Source: Defluviicoccus sp. (GTDB lineage: Bacteria; Pseudomonadota; Alphaproteobacteria; MPNO01). Taken from it: 64,000 nt of DNA. Below are positions 42,987 through 52,646 of the stretch, piece by piece; position 1 is the stretch's first letter, and each line of letters starts with the position of its first letter. Position numbers and translations under genes: made by a program. Location of the stretch: the NCBI GenBank assembly GCA_022823775.1, contig JAJEHI010000072.1, positions 1 to 64,000 of the forward strand, in the 5' to 3' direction. The notes below the pieces were generated by a model. The model was not told the origin of the DNA, did no database searches, and saw only the letters and a list, made by a program, of their open reading frames with translations.

Positions 42987-44455
42987 CGCCGGTCGGGATT
43001 TCCCTCGAAACCCGCGCCGTAACCCGCCTCCTCGGCCGCCCAGCCACCGGCGACTCGGCCGCTGAAGATGGCCGGTCCCAGCATGGTGCCCTCGAGACCG
43101 GCCTCTCCGTTGATATGTCCTCCCGCCATGCCCGCCAGCTCTCCCGCCGCGTAGAGACCGGGGATGGGCTCGAAATGCTTGTCGAGCACGCGGCATCGGA
43201 GATCGGTCTTGACGCCGCCGAAGTTCTTGCGTGCGAGCGGGAAGAGTTGGATCGCCGAGAAAGGCGGAGTGTCGAATTTCTTCGACTGGCCGAGCGGCTT
43301 GCCGAACTCCGGTTCGGCGTCCAGCCCGTCGTCGAAAGCACGGTTGTAGCGCGCGACGGTATCCAGGAACGCGGTTTCGTCGACCCCGATCTCCAGGGCC
43401 AGCCCGCCGAGCGTGTCGGCATTGGCGATGAAGGGCGAATTCGCGAACAGCTCGGCGATCCTGGCGCGCGAAACCTTGCTCCCCTCCCGGTAGCGGGGAT
43501 CGGCGACCTCCATGGTCTCGGTCATGGCGGCGTCCAGGATCCCCCAAGCGTGGCAGGGGTCTTGCCCCAGCAGCGCGGGCGTCGCCGAGGCGGCGCCCGA
43601 ACGCGCCTCGTTGTGGAAGCGCCGTCCCTGCTGGTTGACCCAGATGTAGCCGGGGGTACCGCGGAAGACGAGGCCGCGCCGCCCGCTCGGGTCGCGGTAG
43701 TCGGGCGTGGCGTAGACATAGAGCCAGATATTTCCGAGATGGGTGAGATAGCCTCCCGCCTCGCGGATCAGCGCGTGGCCGGAGCCGGTCGCGTTGGGGC
43801 CGGAACCCTCCATGATGCGGTGTTTCGCGAGATCCGGCCTGACGTCGAGGATCATATCGAGATTGGAGTTGAACCCCCCCGTCGTCACCAGGACGGTCCC
43901 GCAATGGACTTCGACCGAGTCGCCGCTCTCCAGGTTGCGGCCCCCGAGGCCGGTTGCCCGGCCGTTGTCGATGCGGATGCCGGTAATTTCGGTGTGAGGC
44001 ACGATCTCTCCGCCGCGCGCGCGATAGGCTTCGATCAGCCGTTCCGTCAGTTCCCGCCCGGCACCTCCCGGACGGGTCCAGCGGATCACCGAATTGCCCT
44101 CCTGCGGCAGCATGGACGACCATTCGACGCCGAGCTTCTCGGCCCAGAAATAGAGATCGTTGAGCGAATGCTCGACGTAGTAGCGCGCCCAGACGGCATC
44201 GGCCGAGGGGCCGCCCCATTTCATCCAGTCGTCGAAGGCGAGGTCGGGGCTGTCCTCGATCCCCCTCTCGCGCTGCAGCGGAGAATCGACGATCAGGCAG
44301 CCGCCGCCCGAGATGATCGACGCTCCGCCCGGTTCCGCCGCGATTTCGAAGGCGGTTACGCGCGCGCCCGCCTCGCGTGCCTCGATGCCGGCGGCCATTC
44401 CCGCGCCGCCGGCCCCGACGATGGCAATGTCGGTCTCGAAACGCCTGACACCCAT
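42983..44455 (-). CDS. FAD-dependent oxidoreductase, fumarate reductase/KstD-like
   Basis: Protein of 490 residues. The N-terminal FAD motif is [18 protein letters not shown] followed by [16 protein letters not shown]; the C-terminal FAD contact is [14 protein letters not shown] with [15 protein letters not shown]. This is the FAD_binding_2 group that includes flavocytochrome fumarate reductases, 3-ketosteroid dehydrogenases and tricarballylate dehydrogenases. It reduces or oxidises a C-C bond of an unknown substrate. No haem-binding or other cofactor domain is fused. A perfect 9-base inverted repeat lies in the gap to the divergent enoyl-CoA hydratase gene. Confidence 0.86.
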   Translation of the reverse strand: MGVRRFETDIAIVGAGGAGMAAGIEAREAGARVTAFEIAAEPGGASIISGGGCLIVDSPLQRERGIEDSPDLAFDDWMKWGGPSADAVWARYYVEHSLNDLYFWAEKLGVEWSSMLPQEGNSVIRWTRPGGAGRELTERLIEAYRARGGEIVPHTEITGIRIDNGRATGLGGRNLESGDSVEVHCGTVLVTTGGFNSNLDMILDVRPDLAKHRIMEGSGPNATGSGHALIREAGGYLTHLGNIWLYVYATPDYRDPSGRRGLVFRGTPGYIWVNQQGRRFHNEARSGAASATPALLGQDPCHAWGILDAAMTETMEVADPRYREGSKVSRARIAELFANSPFIANADTLGGLALEIGVDETAFLDTVARYNRAFDDGLDAEPEFGKPLGQSKKFDTPPFSAIQLFPLARKNFGGVKTDLRCRVLDKHFEPIPGLYAAGELAGMAGGHINGEAGLEGTMLGPAIFSGRVAGGWAAEEAGYGAGFEGNPDRR

Positions 44456-44520
44456 TCCTTCCGATCCCGCCCAAATGGCCCCGCGGGAGCGTTTAGCATG
44501 CCGCGCTCGGCGGCAACAGC

Positions 44521-44550
44521 GAGCCCGCGTTGTCGCCCGCCCGCGGGCTC
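44521..44550. repeat. Inverted repeat in a divergent promoter region
   Basis: GAGCCCGCG and CGCGGGCTC form a perfect nine-base stem with a twelve-base loop between the divergent flavoprotein and enoyl-CoA hydratase genes. It could be an operator or a leader hairpin; it has no T run. Confidence 0.4.
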
Positions 44551-44596
44551 CCTAGGATCGCCGCCCGGTGCCCCGAACAAGCGAAAGACAGCGAGC

Positions 44597-45499
44597 ATGA
44601 AATACCGCTACCTGGACTGGTCGATCGAATCCTCGCCGCAAAACCCCGGCGACAACGCGATCGGCATTCTCACCCTGAACCGGCCCGACCATGCCAACGC
44701 CATTGGTCCCCGCATGACGATGGAACTGCACCAGCTGGTCGACGAGATCCGCCATTCCCCGGTCCGGGTCGTCATCGTCACCGGCGCCGGCGGCAATTTC
44801 TCGGGCGGCGGCGACCTCCAGATCGAGACCATGCCGATGGAGGATCAGAAGGACGAGTGGACCGATTACGGGGTCAAGGGCGAATACGGCGAGATGCTGG
44901 TCTGGTTCGCCAACGACTATTTCCACATCGTCGCCCAGCGCATGTGCCGCAAGCTGGAGGACCTGCCGCAGGTGACCATCGCGGCGGTCGACGGGATCGC
45001 CGTCGGCATCGGGCTGGAGATGGCGGTCTCCTGCGACCTCAGGATCGCGTCCGACCGCGTCCGTTTCGCCGAGATCGCCGTGCCGGCCGGCTTCATGAGC
45101 GAATGGAGCGCACCCCGCAGCCTGCCCGGACTGATCGGCCAGACCAGGGCCAACGAGATGATCCTGACGGGGCGTTTCGTCTTCGCCGAGGAGGCCGAGC
45201 GGATCGGGCTGGTCAACAAGGCGGTGCCGGCGGACACCCTCCTCGACGAGGCGCGTGCCTGGGCAGGGCGGATGTGTACGTATCCCACGCTCGGGCTGAA
45301 ATACGCCAAGGAGACTATCCGGCTCTACCAGAACCAGAATCGTCTGAAGGAGCATGGCGAGGTCGAGATGGAGCGCATCTTCGAGATCACCCGCACCGCC
45401 GACTGCGCGGAGGGGATCGAGGCGTTCCTGGAAAAGCGCGCGCCGGTCTATCACCAGGGCGCGCCGGTCGACAAACGCGCGCGCTGGCAGGACGACTGA
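44597..45499 (+). CDS. Enoyl-CoA hydratase/isomerase family protein
   Basis: Protein of 300 residues, longer than common crotonases (about 260) owing to an insert near residues 80-110. LNRPDHANAIG, GGNFSGGGDLQIE (oxyanion loop) and AVDGIAVGIGLEMAVSCDLR are standard motifs, and GLVNKAVPA follows. The substrate is a CoA thioester. It is divergent from the flavoprotein gene, suggesting shared control but not proving a shared pathway. Confidence 0.9.
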   Translation: MKYRYLDWSIESSPQNPGDNAIGILTLNRPDHANAIGPRMTMELHQLVDEIRHSPVRVVIVTGAGGNFSGGGDLQIETMPMEDQKDEWTDYGVKGEYGEMLVWFANDYFHIVAQRMCRKLEDLPQVTIAAVDGIAVGIGLEMAVSCDLRIASDRVRFAEIAVPAGFMSEWSAPRSLPGLIGQTRANEMILTGRFVFAEEAERIGLVNKAVPADTLLDEARAWAGRMCTYPTLGLKYAKETIRLYQNQNRLKEHGEVEMERIFEITRTADCAEGIEAFLEKRAPVYHQGAPVDKRARWQDD

Positions 45500-45524
45500 G
45501 GGGGCGGGAGGGCGCCGGGTCTCG

Positions 45525-46298
45525 TCAGAGTCGGCCTGCGATTCCCGCGTCGAGGTCGGCGTCGCCGGACACAAACGCGCGTTCGGCCCCGACGAGGAAC
45601 GCTTCCGTCTCGTTCTCGGTCATGGCGCCGCGGAACATCTCCCGGCGCATCGATACGCGCTGCGCGCTGATCGCCCGGATGGCGTCCGTCATCTCCGCGA
45701 GGTCGTCTTCGTTCCCGATCAGCGATACCGCTTCGCGCGCCATTTCCTTGTAGTGGTCGCGTTCGTCGTCGTAGATTACCTGCATGGCCCTGGCGGTCAT
45801 GACGTTGAGCTCGTTTCCCGCGAGCTTCGCGCCCTCCCGGAAGAGCCGGGCGCCGCCGCCCTCGGTGAAGCCCACGGCCGCGCGCTCGATGGGGGAACCC
45901 GACTGGACATAGGACCGGCGCATATCGCCGAGCTTCTTTTCCTCGGGGAGCTGGACCGTGTCGTCCGGGGAGATGGGCCGGCCGGCGAGGTGCTCGAACA
46001 CGTCGGCGAGCAACGCATAGTGGTTGAACTCGTCGGCGAGCTGGGTCAGTCGGAAATGGAACTCGCGCCGGGGGATCGTCTTGTCGACCTCGGGGAAGCA
46101 GTCGACCAGCGCGGCGAGCTCGCGGTGGAGCCCGTTGAAGTAGCCGTCGACCGGGTTGAGCTCCTTCCAGAGTTGCGCCCGCAGATAGAAGACGTGGTCG
46201 TCCTCGCTGGCCCTGGCGTAGAACCGCCGCGCGATCTCTCCCTCGGCCTCCCAGTACGGCCAGGCGGCGGCGAGCAGTGCGTGTTCCGTGTCCGTCAT
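45525..46298 (-). CDS. Ferritin-like, possible di-iron protein
   Basis: Protein of 257 residues, predicted almost entirely helical. Two ExxH motifs, EFNH (90-93) and ERDH (179-182), lie in helices about 90 residues apart, with further glutamates (E59-E60, E146) that could complete a di-iron centre as in ferritin-like proteins. I do not recognise a named family. The start MTDTEHALLA is preferred over an upstream in-frame extension that runs into a small tandem repeat. Role unknown. Confidence 0.7.
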   Translation of the reverse strand: MTDTEHALLAAAWPYWEAEGEIARRFYARASEDDHVFYLRAQLWKELNPVDGYFNGLHRELAALVDCFPEVDKTIPRREFHFRLTQLADEFNHYALLADVFEHLAGRPISPDDTVQLPEEKKLGDMRRSYVQSGSPIERAAVGFTEGGGARLFREGAKLAGNELNVMTARAMQVIYDDERDHYKEMAREAVSLIGNEDDLAEMTDAIRAISAQRVSMRREMFRGAMTENETEAFLVGAERAFVSGDADLDAGIAGRL

Positions 46299-46310
46299 GT
46301 CGATCTCCGC

Positions 46311-46332
46311 GATGCCGCCGCGATGCCGCCGC
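46311..46332. repeat. Short tandem repeat, 11 bases twice
   Basis: GATGCCGCCGC occurs twice in tandem, followed by a degenerate third copy, in the divergent gap before the ferritin-like gene. Confidence 0.6.
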
Positions 46333-46399
46333 GATGATAGCGGCGGACCGGCCGGCGGCAAGCATTGCGGGTCTTTCGGCGGTTTGAGAAAATGAGCCG

Positions 46400-48115
46400 A
46401 TGCCGCAACTCGAAACCGATGTTCTGGTGATCGGCGCCGGCGGCGCGGGCATGTACGCCGCTGTTGCCGCCGCCCGTGAGGGCGCGCGCGTGGTTCTCGT
46501 CGACAAGAGTCTGGTCGGGCGTGGCGGGGCGACGATCATGGCGCAGATGACGGTCGCCGCGGCGGTCGGCGAGTGGGAGCCCGACCACTGGACCCACCAT
46601 CTCGCCGACACCATCGAGGCAGGGCGGGGTCTTTGCAACGAACGTCTCGCCGCCATTCTCTGCGAGGAGGCGCCGGTTCGCATCCGGGAGATGGACTCGT
46701 GGCGGGTCGGCTGGGCGCGCGAGGACGGGCGCATGCGGGCGGTGATGGCCCCCGGCCACAAGATCCCGCGCTGCGTCTATGTCGATTTCCTCAATACCGG
46801 TCCGGCGGTGGCCAAGACGCTCCGCACGCAGGTTGCGCAGGGGGCGGGGATCGCGCGGGTAAGCGGGCTATCGATCGCCGATCTCGCGGTCCATGACGGG
46901 CGGGTCGCCGGCGCGGTCGGGATCAATCTCGAGGACGGCGCGCCGGTCGGGATAGCGGCCAGGGCGGTTATCCTCGCCGCGGGCGGGCTCACCCGTCTGT
47001 TCCGGCGCAACAGCGCGTCGGCCAATATGGGCGGCGATGCCTTTGCGCTCGCGCTCAACGCCGGCGCCGAGCTGATCGACATGGAATTCCCGCAATTCTT
47101 CCCGATCGGCCACCTCGCGCCGCGCCTGGTGGGGATGGACCCGATCATGTGGGACCCGTTCCGCTACAAGCTCGGCGGGCGGCTGCTCAACGGGAACATG
47201 GAAGAATTCATCGAGAACTACGGCGAGCAGGATTCAGGAGTCTATACCGCTCCCCGCGACATCACCTCCTACGCCATCGTGAAGGAGTGCGAGGCCGGGC
47301 GCGGCTCGCCCAACGGTGGCGTGTATCTGAGCTTCGAGCACATCCCGGAGCCCGAGCTGAGGCTCGCCTTCGGTCCAGTGATCGACCGGTTGGCGAAGAA
47401 CGGGATCGACCTTACCCGGCGTCCCATCGAGGTGGCCCCGATCGCGCATTACCATATGGGCGGGATTCGGGTGGACGAGCGCATGGAGACCCGCATCGCG
47501 GGACTCTACGCCGCGGGCGAGGCGGTAGGCGGCGCGAACGGCGCGAACAGGTTGTCCGGCAACGCGATCCCGGAGGCCTTCGTATTCGGCGAGCGCGCCG
47601 GACGCTTCGCCGCCGAACGCAGATCGGAGGCCGGGGCCTGGCGGAGCGACGACGATGGCCGGGCGGAACGTGTCGTCGACGGTGCGCACGGCAGCGGTCG
47701 CAACAACCGGGCCGGGCTCGGCGCGCTGCTCCGCGAGTTGCAGGCGTTGATGTGGGACGATGTCGGCCTGCTCAGGACGGAGGAAGGCCTTTCCCGCGCG
47801 CTCGACCGTATCCGTAGGATGCGCGACGACGACCTTCCCGCCCTCGCGCCGGCGCGCAAGACGCGTTTCGATCACGCCCTGCTCGACTGGCTCGATCTCC
47901 GGGCGTCCTTGCTCGCGGCGGAATCGGTTGCGCTTGCCGCTCTCAACCGCAGGGAGAGCCGGGGCGCGCATCAACGCGAGGACTTCGTGGAGACCGATCC
48001 GGCTTACGCGCGCAACCAGGTTGTGACGCTGTCGACCGACGGCGCGCTGGAATGCGACTGGGCCGGGATCGTCGAAGCGTCCCACGCGCGGGCGCCGCTG
48101 GAGGCGGCCGAGTGA
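46400..48115 (+). CDS. Fumarate reductase/succinate dehydrogenase-type flavoprotein subunit
   Basis: Protein of 571 residues. FAD binding is shown by DVLVIGAGGAGMYAAVAA at the N-terminus and LYAAGEAVGGANGANRLSGN later; AHYHMGGIRVDE and RRESRGAHQREDFVETD are typical of SdhA/FrdA and L-aspartate oxidase relatives. It overlaps a small 2Fe-2S protein gene by four bases, giving a two-subunit enzyme without a membrane anchor. It is therefore unlikely to be the respiratory complex; a soluble oxidoreductase acting on a dicarboxylate or related compound is more likely. Confidence 0.87.
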   Translation: MPQLETDVLVIGAGGAGMYAAVAAAREGARVVLVDKSLVGRGGATIMAQMTVAAAVGEWEPDHWTHHLADTIEAGRGLCNERLAAILCEEAPVRIREMDSWRVGWAREDGRMRAVMAPGHKIPRCVYVDFLNTGPAVAKTLRTQVAQGAGIARVSGLSIADLAVHDGRVAGAVGINLEDGAPVGIAARAVILAAGGLTRLFRRNSASANMGGDAFALALNAGAELIDMEFPQFFPIGHLAPRLVGMDPIMWDPFRYKLGGRLLNGNMEEFIENYGEQDSGVYTAPRDITSYAIVKECEAGRGSPNGGVYLSFEHIPEPELRLAFGPVIDRLAKNGIDLTRRPIEVAPIAHYHMGGIRVDERMETRIAGLYAAGEAVGGANGANRLSGNAIPEAFVFGERAGRFAAERRSEAGAWRSDDDGRAERVVDGAHGSGRNNRAGLGALLRELQALMWDDVGLLRTEEGLSRALDRIRRMRDDDLPALAPARKTRFDHALLDWLDLRASLLAAESVALAALNRRESRGAHQREDFVETDPAYARNQVVTLSTDGALECDWAGIVEASHARAPLEAAE

Positions 48116-48468
48116 GCGCCGGGACCGTCACCATCCGGGTTCGCCGGGGAACGCCCGAAGAGCCGTCCCGGGTCGAGACCTTCGCCGTCCCCTATACCGA
48201 GGGCATGTCGGTGCTCGACGCGGTGATGTGGGTGCACGCCCATGTCGATTCGACGCTCGCCATTCGCTACGCCTGCATCAACGCCAATGCCTGCAAGGAA
48301 TGCATGGTCCGGGTCGACGGCAAGACCGGCTATGCCTGCACGTCCCGCCTCGGCCCGGAGGGCGCGCTGATCGAGCCGCTCGACAACAAGGCGCTGATCC
48401 GGGATCTGGTGACCGACATCGTCCCGCCCAAGGAACGCCTCGCCGCGCATCTGTCGGCGGACGGTTAG
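48112..48468 (+). CDS. Small 2Fe-2S protein, SdhB N-terminal-like
   Basis: Protein of 118 residues from a GTG start overlapping the flavoprotein stop (GTGA). It corresponds to the plant-type ferredoxin domain of SdhB/FrdB, with cysteines in YACINANACKECMV and YACTSRL. The spacing is C-x5-C-x2-C-x11-C, one residue longer in the first gap than the usual C-x4-C. The second SdhB domain with 4Fe-4S and 3Fe-4S clusters is absent. It probably passes electrons to or from the flavoprotein. Confidence 0.83.
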   Translation: MSAGTVTIRVRRGTPEEPSRVETFAVPYTEGMSVLDAVMWVHAHVDSTLAIRYACINANACKECMVRVDGKTGYACTSRLGPEGALIEPLDNKALIRDLVTDIVPPKERLAAHLSADG

Positions 48469-48472
48469 CCCG

Positions 48473-49492
48473 TCACCCCTCCTCCGAGATCAGCCGGTCG
48501 AGTATGCGGCGCGCGGCGAGCACGCCGGCGTCGGCGTTGATGTCGATTTGCGGCAGGCCGTCCGGCATCGTCTCGATGCTTCGCTGCTGTGCCTCGATCA
48601 GCCCGACATCTTCCCCGAAAGTCGTCTCCGCCGCCTTGGCCAGATACGTCGTGATCGAGTCGTCCTCCAGGTTGAAGCCGCGCGCGTGGTGCCAGAAATA
48701 ATGCGCGCTGGTTTTCGTCTCGGGCGTGATGGTGTGGTTCGAGTACAGCTCGATCCCGTCCGCGCGGTTGCCCGCGCGCGCGCCTTGCCCCGCCGGCGCG
48801 CAGCCCGCGTCGATCACGACATGGCTGGGCGGGGTCCAGGTGATCAGTTGCCAGCGGTCGACGTCGAAGTCGATACCGCCCGCCCGCGCGAACATGCCGG
48901 GCGGCTTTCCCCCCATGATCCAGCGGTCGACATGGACCCGGTCGCCGTCGCGGCTGACCTCGACCGGGAACCGGGCGACCCGATCGGTGCCCAGCGTCGC
49001 ACCGTGGACGAACTGCACATGCGACAGGTCGAGCAGGTTGTCGACGATCAACCGGTAGTCGCCGGCGACGTAGAACCGCCCCTGGACCGATTTCCACGCG
49101 GGGTCGTCGTTCCAGTGATAGTCGGGAACCAGTGCCGGATCGGCCCGCTCGGGATCGCCCATCCAGATCCAGACGAAGCGGTCTCGTTCCACCACGGGAT
49201 AGGACGGCACCCGGGCACCCGGGGGCACCCTGGTCTGGCCCGGCACTTCGATGCAGGTGCCGTCGTTTGCGAACAAGAGCCCGTGATAGCCGCAGCGGAT
49301 GCCGCCCCGCTCGATCCTGCCATGCGAGAGCGGGGCATGGCGGTGAATGCAACGGTCGGCGAGCGCGATCGCCTCGCCGTCGTCTCCGCGGAACAGGACC
49401 ACCGGCCGGTCGAGGATGCGCCGTGCCAGCGGGGACTCCCCGATCTCGTCATCCCAGGCCGCCGCGTACCAGCAGTTTTCGAGAAAGGCCAT
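48473..49492 (-). CDS. Rieske oxygenase, vanillate O-demethylase (VanA)-like
   Basis: Protein of 339 residues starting MAFLENCWYAAAW. The Rieske site is C48-x-H50 (RCIHRHAPLS) and C67-xx-H70 (IRCGYHGL). The mononuclear iron region is DNLLDLSHVQFVHG, as in VanA/LigX-type O-demethylases and related aromatic oxygenases. The substrate is unknown and no VanB reductase is adjacent. It follows the first CoxL-like gene by 11 bases on the same strand, so they may be one operon. Confidence 0.9.
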   Translation of the reverse strand: MAFLENCWYAAAWDDEIGESPLARRILDRPVVLFRGDDGEAIALADRCIHRHAPLSHGRIERGGIRCGYHGLLFANDGTCIEVPGQTRVPPGARVPSYPVVERDRFVWIWMGDPERADPALVPDYHWNDDPAWKSVQGRFYVAGDYRLIVDNLLDLSHVQFVHGATLGTDRVARFPVEVSRDGDRVHVDRWIMGGKPPGMFARAGGIDFDVDRWQLITWTPPSHVVIDAGCAPAGQGARAGNRADGIELYSNHTITPETKTSAHYFWHHARGFNLEDDSITTYLAKAAETTFGEDVGLIEAQQRSIETMPDGLPQIDINADAGVLAARRILDRLISEEG

Positions 49493-49503
49493 CGGTCGTT
49501 CCG

Positions 49504-51825
49504 TCAGCCGCGCGCCGCGGCGACCGCCGCCGCGATCCGGTCGGGGGCAATGGGCACATCGTCGATGACGACACCGAAGGGCGCAAGCGCGTCGTCGACC
49601 GCGGCGGCGATTGCTGCGGGCGCCGGTATCACCCCTCCTTCCCCGGCGCCCTTCGCCCCGAGCGGGTTGAGCGGGGTCGGCGACTCGGTGTGGATCAGGT
49701 CGAGCCTCGGCATCTCGCAGGCGCCCGGCATCAGGCACTCGCCGAGATTGACCGTCATCGGCTGGCCGGCATCGTCGAACGCCATGCGCTCGTAGAGTGC
49801 GCTGCCGATCCCGTGGATCGCGCCGCCGATCACCTGACCTTCCACGATCATGGGGTTGATCATCCGCCCGCAGTCGTGGACCACCGTGTAGCGCAGGATT
49901 CCGACCGCCCCGGTCTCGATGTCCACCTCCACCTCGGCGACGTGACAGCCGTTGCAATAGGTTACGGTCTCGGGCGTGAAGGTGCCGAGCGCCTCCATCC
50001 CCGGCTCCATCCCGCCGGGCAGCGCGTAGCCCGGCTGCCCGGCGAGGGCGCGGGCGATTTCGCCTAGCTCCACCGCCATGTCCGGCACGCCTCGGACGCG
50101 GACCCGCCCCCCGGCGAGTTCGAGGTCGGCGGGCGCGGCCTCCAGCATGTGCGCGGCTGCCCGCAGCGCCTTTTCCGCGAGGGACGAAGCGGCGACGTGA
50201 ACGGACGAGCCGGCGGTGACCGCCTGGCGGCTCGCGAACGCGCCGAGTCCGAGCGACACCGTGTCGGTATCGCCGGCGGTGACTTCTATTGCGCCGGGAT
50301 CGAGTCCGAGCGCCGACGCGCAGACCTGGGCGAGCGCGGTCTTGAGCCCCTGGCCCTGCGCGGTCGCCCCCGTCGCGATCGTCACCCGGCCCGAAGGGTT
50401 GATCCTTATCCGGGCGGACTCGAACGGACCGCGTCCCGTCCCCTCGACATAGTTGCCGATCCCGATCCCCACATAACGCCCTTCCCGACGCAGCAAGGCC
50501 TGTCGTTCCCGAAATGCATCGTGCTCCGAGGCTTCCAGCGCCAGCGCCTGTGTCGCCGGATAATCGCCGCTGTCATAGGTCATCGCGGTGCCGTCGCGGT
50601 TCTTCACTGGCGTCTCGTAGGGCATCGCCTCGGGCCGGATCAGGTTGCGCCGGCGGATCTCGGCGCGGTCGATTCCAAGCAGTTCGGCACCCTTGTCCAG
50701 CAGCCTTTCCATGACGAAGGTTCCCTGCGGGCGGCCGGCGCCGCGCACCGGCGTGACCGGCACCTTGTTGGTCGCGGCGAGCCTGATGTCGAGCGAGTAC
50801 GCCGGCACGCCATAGGGGCCGAGCAGGTTGGTCGCCGAGTTGTAGGGCAGGTTGACGCCATAGGGGCTGTAGGCGCCATGGTCGTGGATCAGCGTGCCGC
50901 GAATTCCGAGGATCCGCCCCGCCCCGTCGAGCGCCATCTCCACGTCCCAGAACTGGTCTCGCTCCTGGGTGGTGGCGGTGAAATGCTCGCGGCGGTCCTC
51001 GATCCACTTGACCGGACGGTCGACGATGCGGGCGGCCAGCGCCGTCACGGCCTCCTCGGGGTAAAAGACGAATTTGGGCCCGAACCCGCCGCCGACATCC
51101 GGTGCAATTACGCGCAGCTCGTCCTCGCCGCAGCCGAGCAGGTCGCGGAGCACCCCGTGCGCGCGATGCGGCATCTGCGTGCCGCTCCACACCGTCAGCC
51201 TGCCGTCGTTGGGATCGAGCCGGGCGAGCACCCCCCGGCACTCGATGGCGTGGCCGAGCCCCTTGTTCTGATGCATGTCCGCCCGGACCGTATGCGCGGC
51301 CGAGGCGAAAGCCCGGTCGCAATCCCCGTAGGCCATGGAGAGCGCGGCGACCAGATTGTCGGGGAGCGTGCCGTGGGCCGGAGGAGCGTCCGGCTCCAGC
51401 GCGCGCCGGCAGTCGATCGCGGCCGGGAGAGGCTCGTAGTCGATCTCGACCTGGGCGGCCGCATCCTCCGCACGGTACGGGCTGTCCGCGATCGCCACGG
51501 CCACCGGCTCGCCGACATGGCGGACCTCCCCGTCGGCGAGGATCGGCGGGTCCAGCACATGCCGTATCGCACCGGAGGGTTGGGCAAGCGGCATCGTCAC
51601 CCGCGTCACGCGCGGCCGGAGATCCTCGAGGGTGAGGACCGCGCGAACCCCCGGCGAGATCATGGCCGCCGATTTGTCGATCCCGCGAATCCGCGCGTGA
51701 GCCACGCTGCTCCTGACGAAAGCGGCGTGCAGCAGGTCGGGGAAGCGAAGATCGTCGACGAAACAGGCCCGCCCCCGCAGGAGCGCCGGGTCCTCGATCC
51801 GCGGGACCCGCTCCCCGAGCGTCAC
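49504..51825 (-). CDS. Molybdenum hydroxylase large subunit, CoxL-like (first copy)
   Basis: Protein of 773 residues of the xanthine dehydrogenase/CoxL family. IEDPALLRGRACFVDDL at the N-terminus, VGGGFGPKFVFYPEE, the active-site loop VTPVRGAGRP and the catalytic glutamate in KGAGEGGVIPAPAAI are present. The form I CO dehydrogenase loop (AYRCSFR) is absent, so CO oxidation is not supported. These subunits need a small Fe-S and a medium FAD subunit; neither is in the window. Its start overlaps the SDR gene stop by four bases. Confidence 0.9.
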   Translation of the reverse strand: MTLGERVPRIEDPALLRGRACFVDDLRFPDLLHAAFVRSSVAHARIRGIDKSAAMISPGVRAVLTLEDLRPRVTRVTMPLAQPSGAIRHVLDPPILADGEVRHVGEPVAVAIADSPYRAEDAAAQVEIDYEPLPAAIDCRRALEPDAPPAHGTLPDNLVAALSMAYGDCDRAFASAAHTVRADMHQNKGLGHAIECRGVLARLDPNDGRLTVWSGTQMPHRAHGVLRDLLGCGEDELRVIAPDVGGGFGPKFVFYPEEAVTALAARIVDRPVKWIEDRREHFTATTQERDQFWDVEMALDGAGRILGIRGTLIHDHGAYSPYGVNLPYNSATNLLGPYGVPAYSLDIRLAATNKVPVTPVRGAGRPQGTFVMERLLDKGAELLGIDRAEIRRRNLIRPEAMPYETPVKNRDGTAMTYDSGDYPATQALALEASEHDAFRERQALLRREGRYVGIGIGNYVEGTGRGPFESARIRINPSGRVTIATGATAQGQGLKTALAQVCASALGLDPGAIEVTAGDTDTVSLGLGAFASRQAVTAGSSVHVAASSLAEKALRAAAHMLEAAPADLELAGGRVRVRGVPDMAVELGEIARALAGQPGYALPGGMEPGMEALGTFTPETVTYCNGCHVAEVEVDIETGAVGILRYTVVHDCGRMINPMIVEGQVIGGAIHGIGSALYERMAFDDAGQPMTVNLGECLMPGACEMPRLDLIHTESPTPLNPLGAKGAGEGGVIPAPAAIAAAVDDALAPFGVVIDDVPIAPDRIAAAVAAARG

Positions 51826-52574
51826 GGCCTCACCCAGCCGCCGTCGACATAGAGCGTCTGTCCGGTCAGGAACGCGGCATCCTCGCTCGCGAGGAACGAC
51901 AACGTGCCCGCCAGGTCTTCCGGCATCTGCGTACGCTTGATCGCCTGCATCGAGGAAACCGTCTCAAAGCGTTCGTCCGACCTCGGGTGGGTCACCTGCG
52001 TGCCGTGCGTGCGGACCAGGCTGGGCGCGATCGCGTTGACGGTTATTCCCTCGTCCGCGAGGTCGCTGGCGAGCGCCCGGGTGAACCCGATCACGCCGCC
52101 CTTGCTTGCGATGTAGTGGCTGTACCCGGTCACCGACGTGTTGAAGGTGTTGGATGCCATATTGACGATCCGGCCCCAGCCGCGCTCGACCATGCCCGGC
52201 GCAAACGCCTTGGCGGTCAGAAACATGGAATCGAGGTTGATAGACATGACCCGCCGCCACTTGGCGAAGGTAACCTCCTCGAACGGTTCGTTGGGGTAGA
52301 TCCCGACGTTATTGACCAGGATGTCGCAGCGTCCGAAGCGCTCCGCGATCTCGGCGGACAGGCGAGCGACATCGTCCTCCGACGTAACGTCGCCTTCGAA
52401 CGACGCGGCTTCCGCCCCGGCGCCGGACAGCGCGGCCATCGTATCCGTCGCAGCCTCCAGATCGATGACGGCCACTGCGGCACCCTCGGCCGCGAGACGC
52501 TCCGCGAAGGCCCGACCGATCCCCTTGGCGCCGCCGGTCACCGTCGCGACCCGGCCCTGGTGTCGATCCGACAT
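51822..52574 (-). CDS. Short-chain dehydrogenase/reductase
   Basis: Protein of 250 residues with the SDR cofactor motif TGGAKGIGRAFAERL, NNVGIYPNEPF, and the catalytic Ser-Tyr-Lys site with YSHYIASKGG; the C-terminal segment DAAFLTGQTLYVDGGWVRP is also characteristic. An acidic residue after the second strand (VIDLE) suggests NAD. It is the first gene before the CoxL-like and VanA-like genes (ATGA overlap), and diverges from the second CoxL-like gene. Confidence 0.92.
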   Translation of the reverse strand: MSDRHQGRVATVTGGAKGIGRAFAERLAAEGAAVAVIDLEAATDTMAALSGAGAEAASFEGDVTSEDDVARLSAEIAERFGRCDILVNNVGIYPNEPFEEVTFAKWRRVMSINLDSMFLTAKAFAPGMVERGWGRIVNMASNTFNTSVTGYSHYIASKGGVIGFTRALASDLADEGITVNAIAPSLVRTHGTQVTHPRSDERFETVSSMQAIKRTQMPEDLAGTLSFLASEDAAFLTGQTLYVDGGWVRP

Positions 52575-52646
52575 CGTGAATCTCCCTTTGACCCGACTCC
52601 CGGACTATCATCGCGATCGGGCGGAACATTGGTAGGGGGCCGAGCG

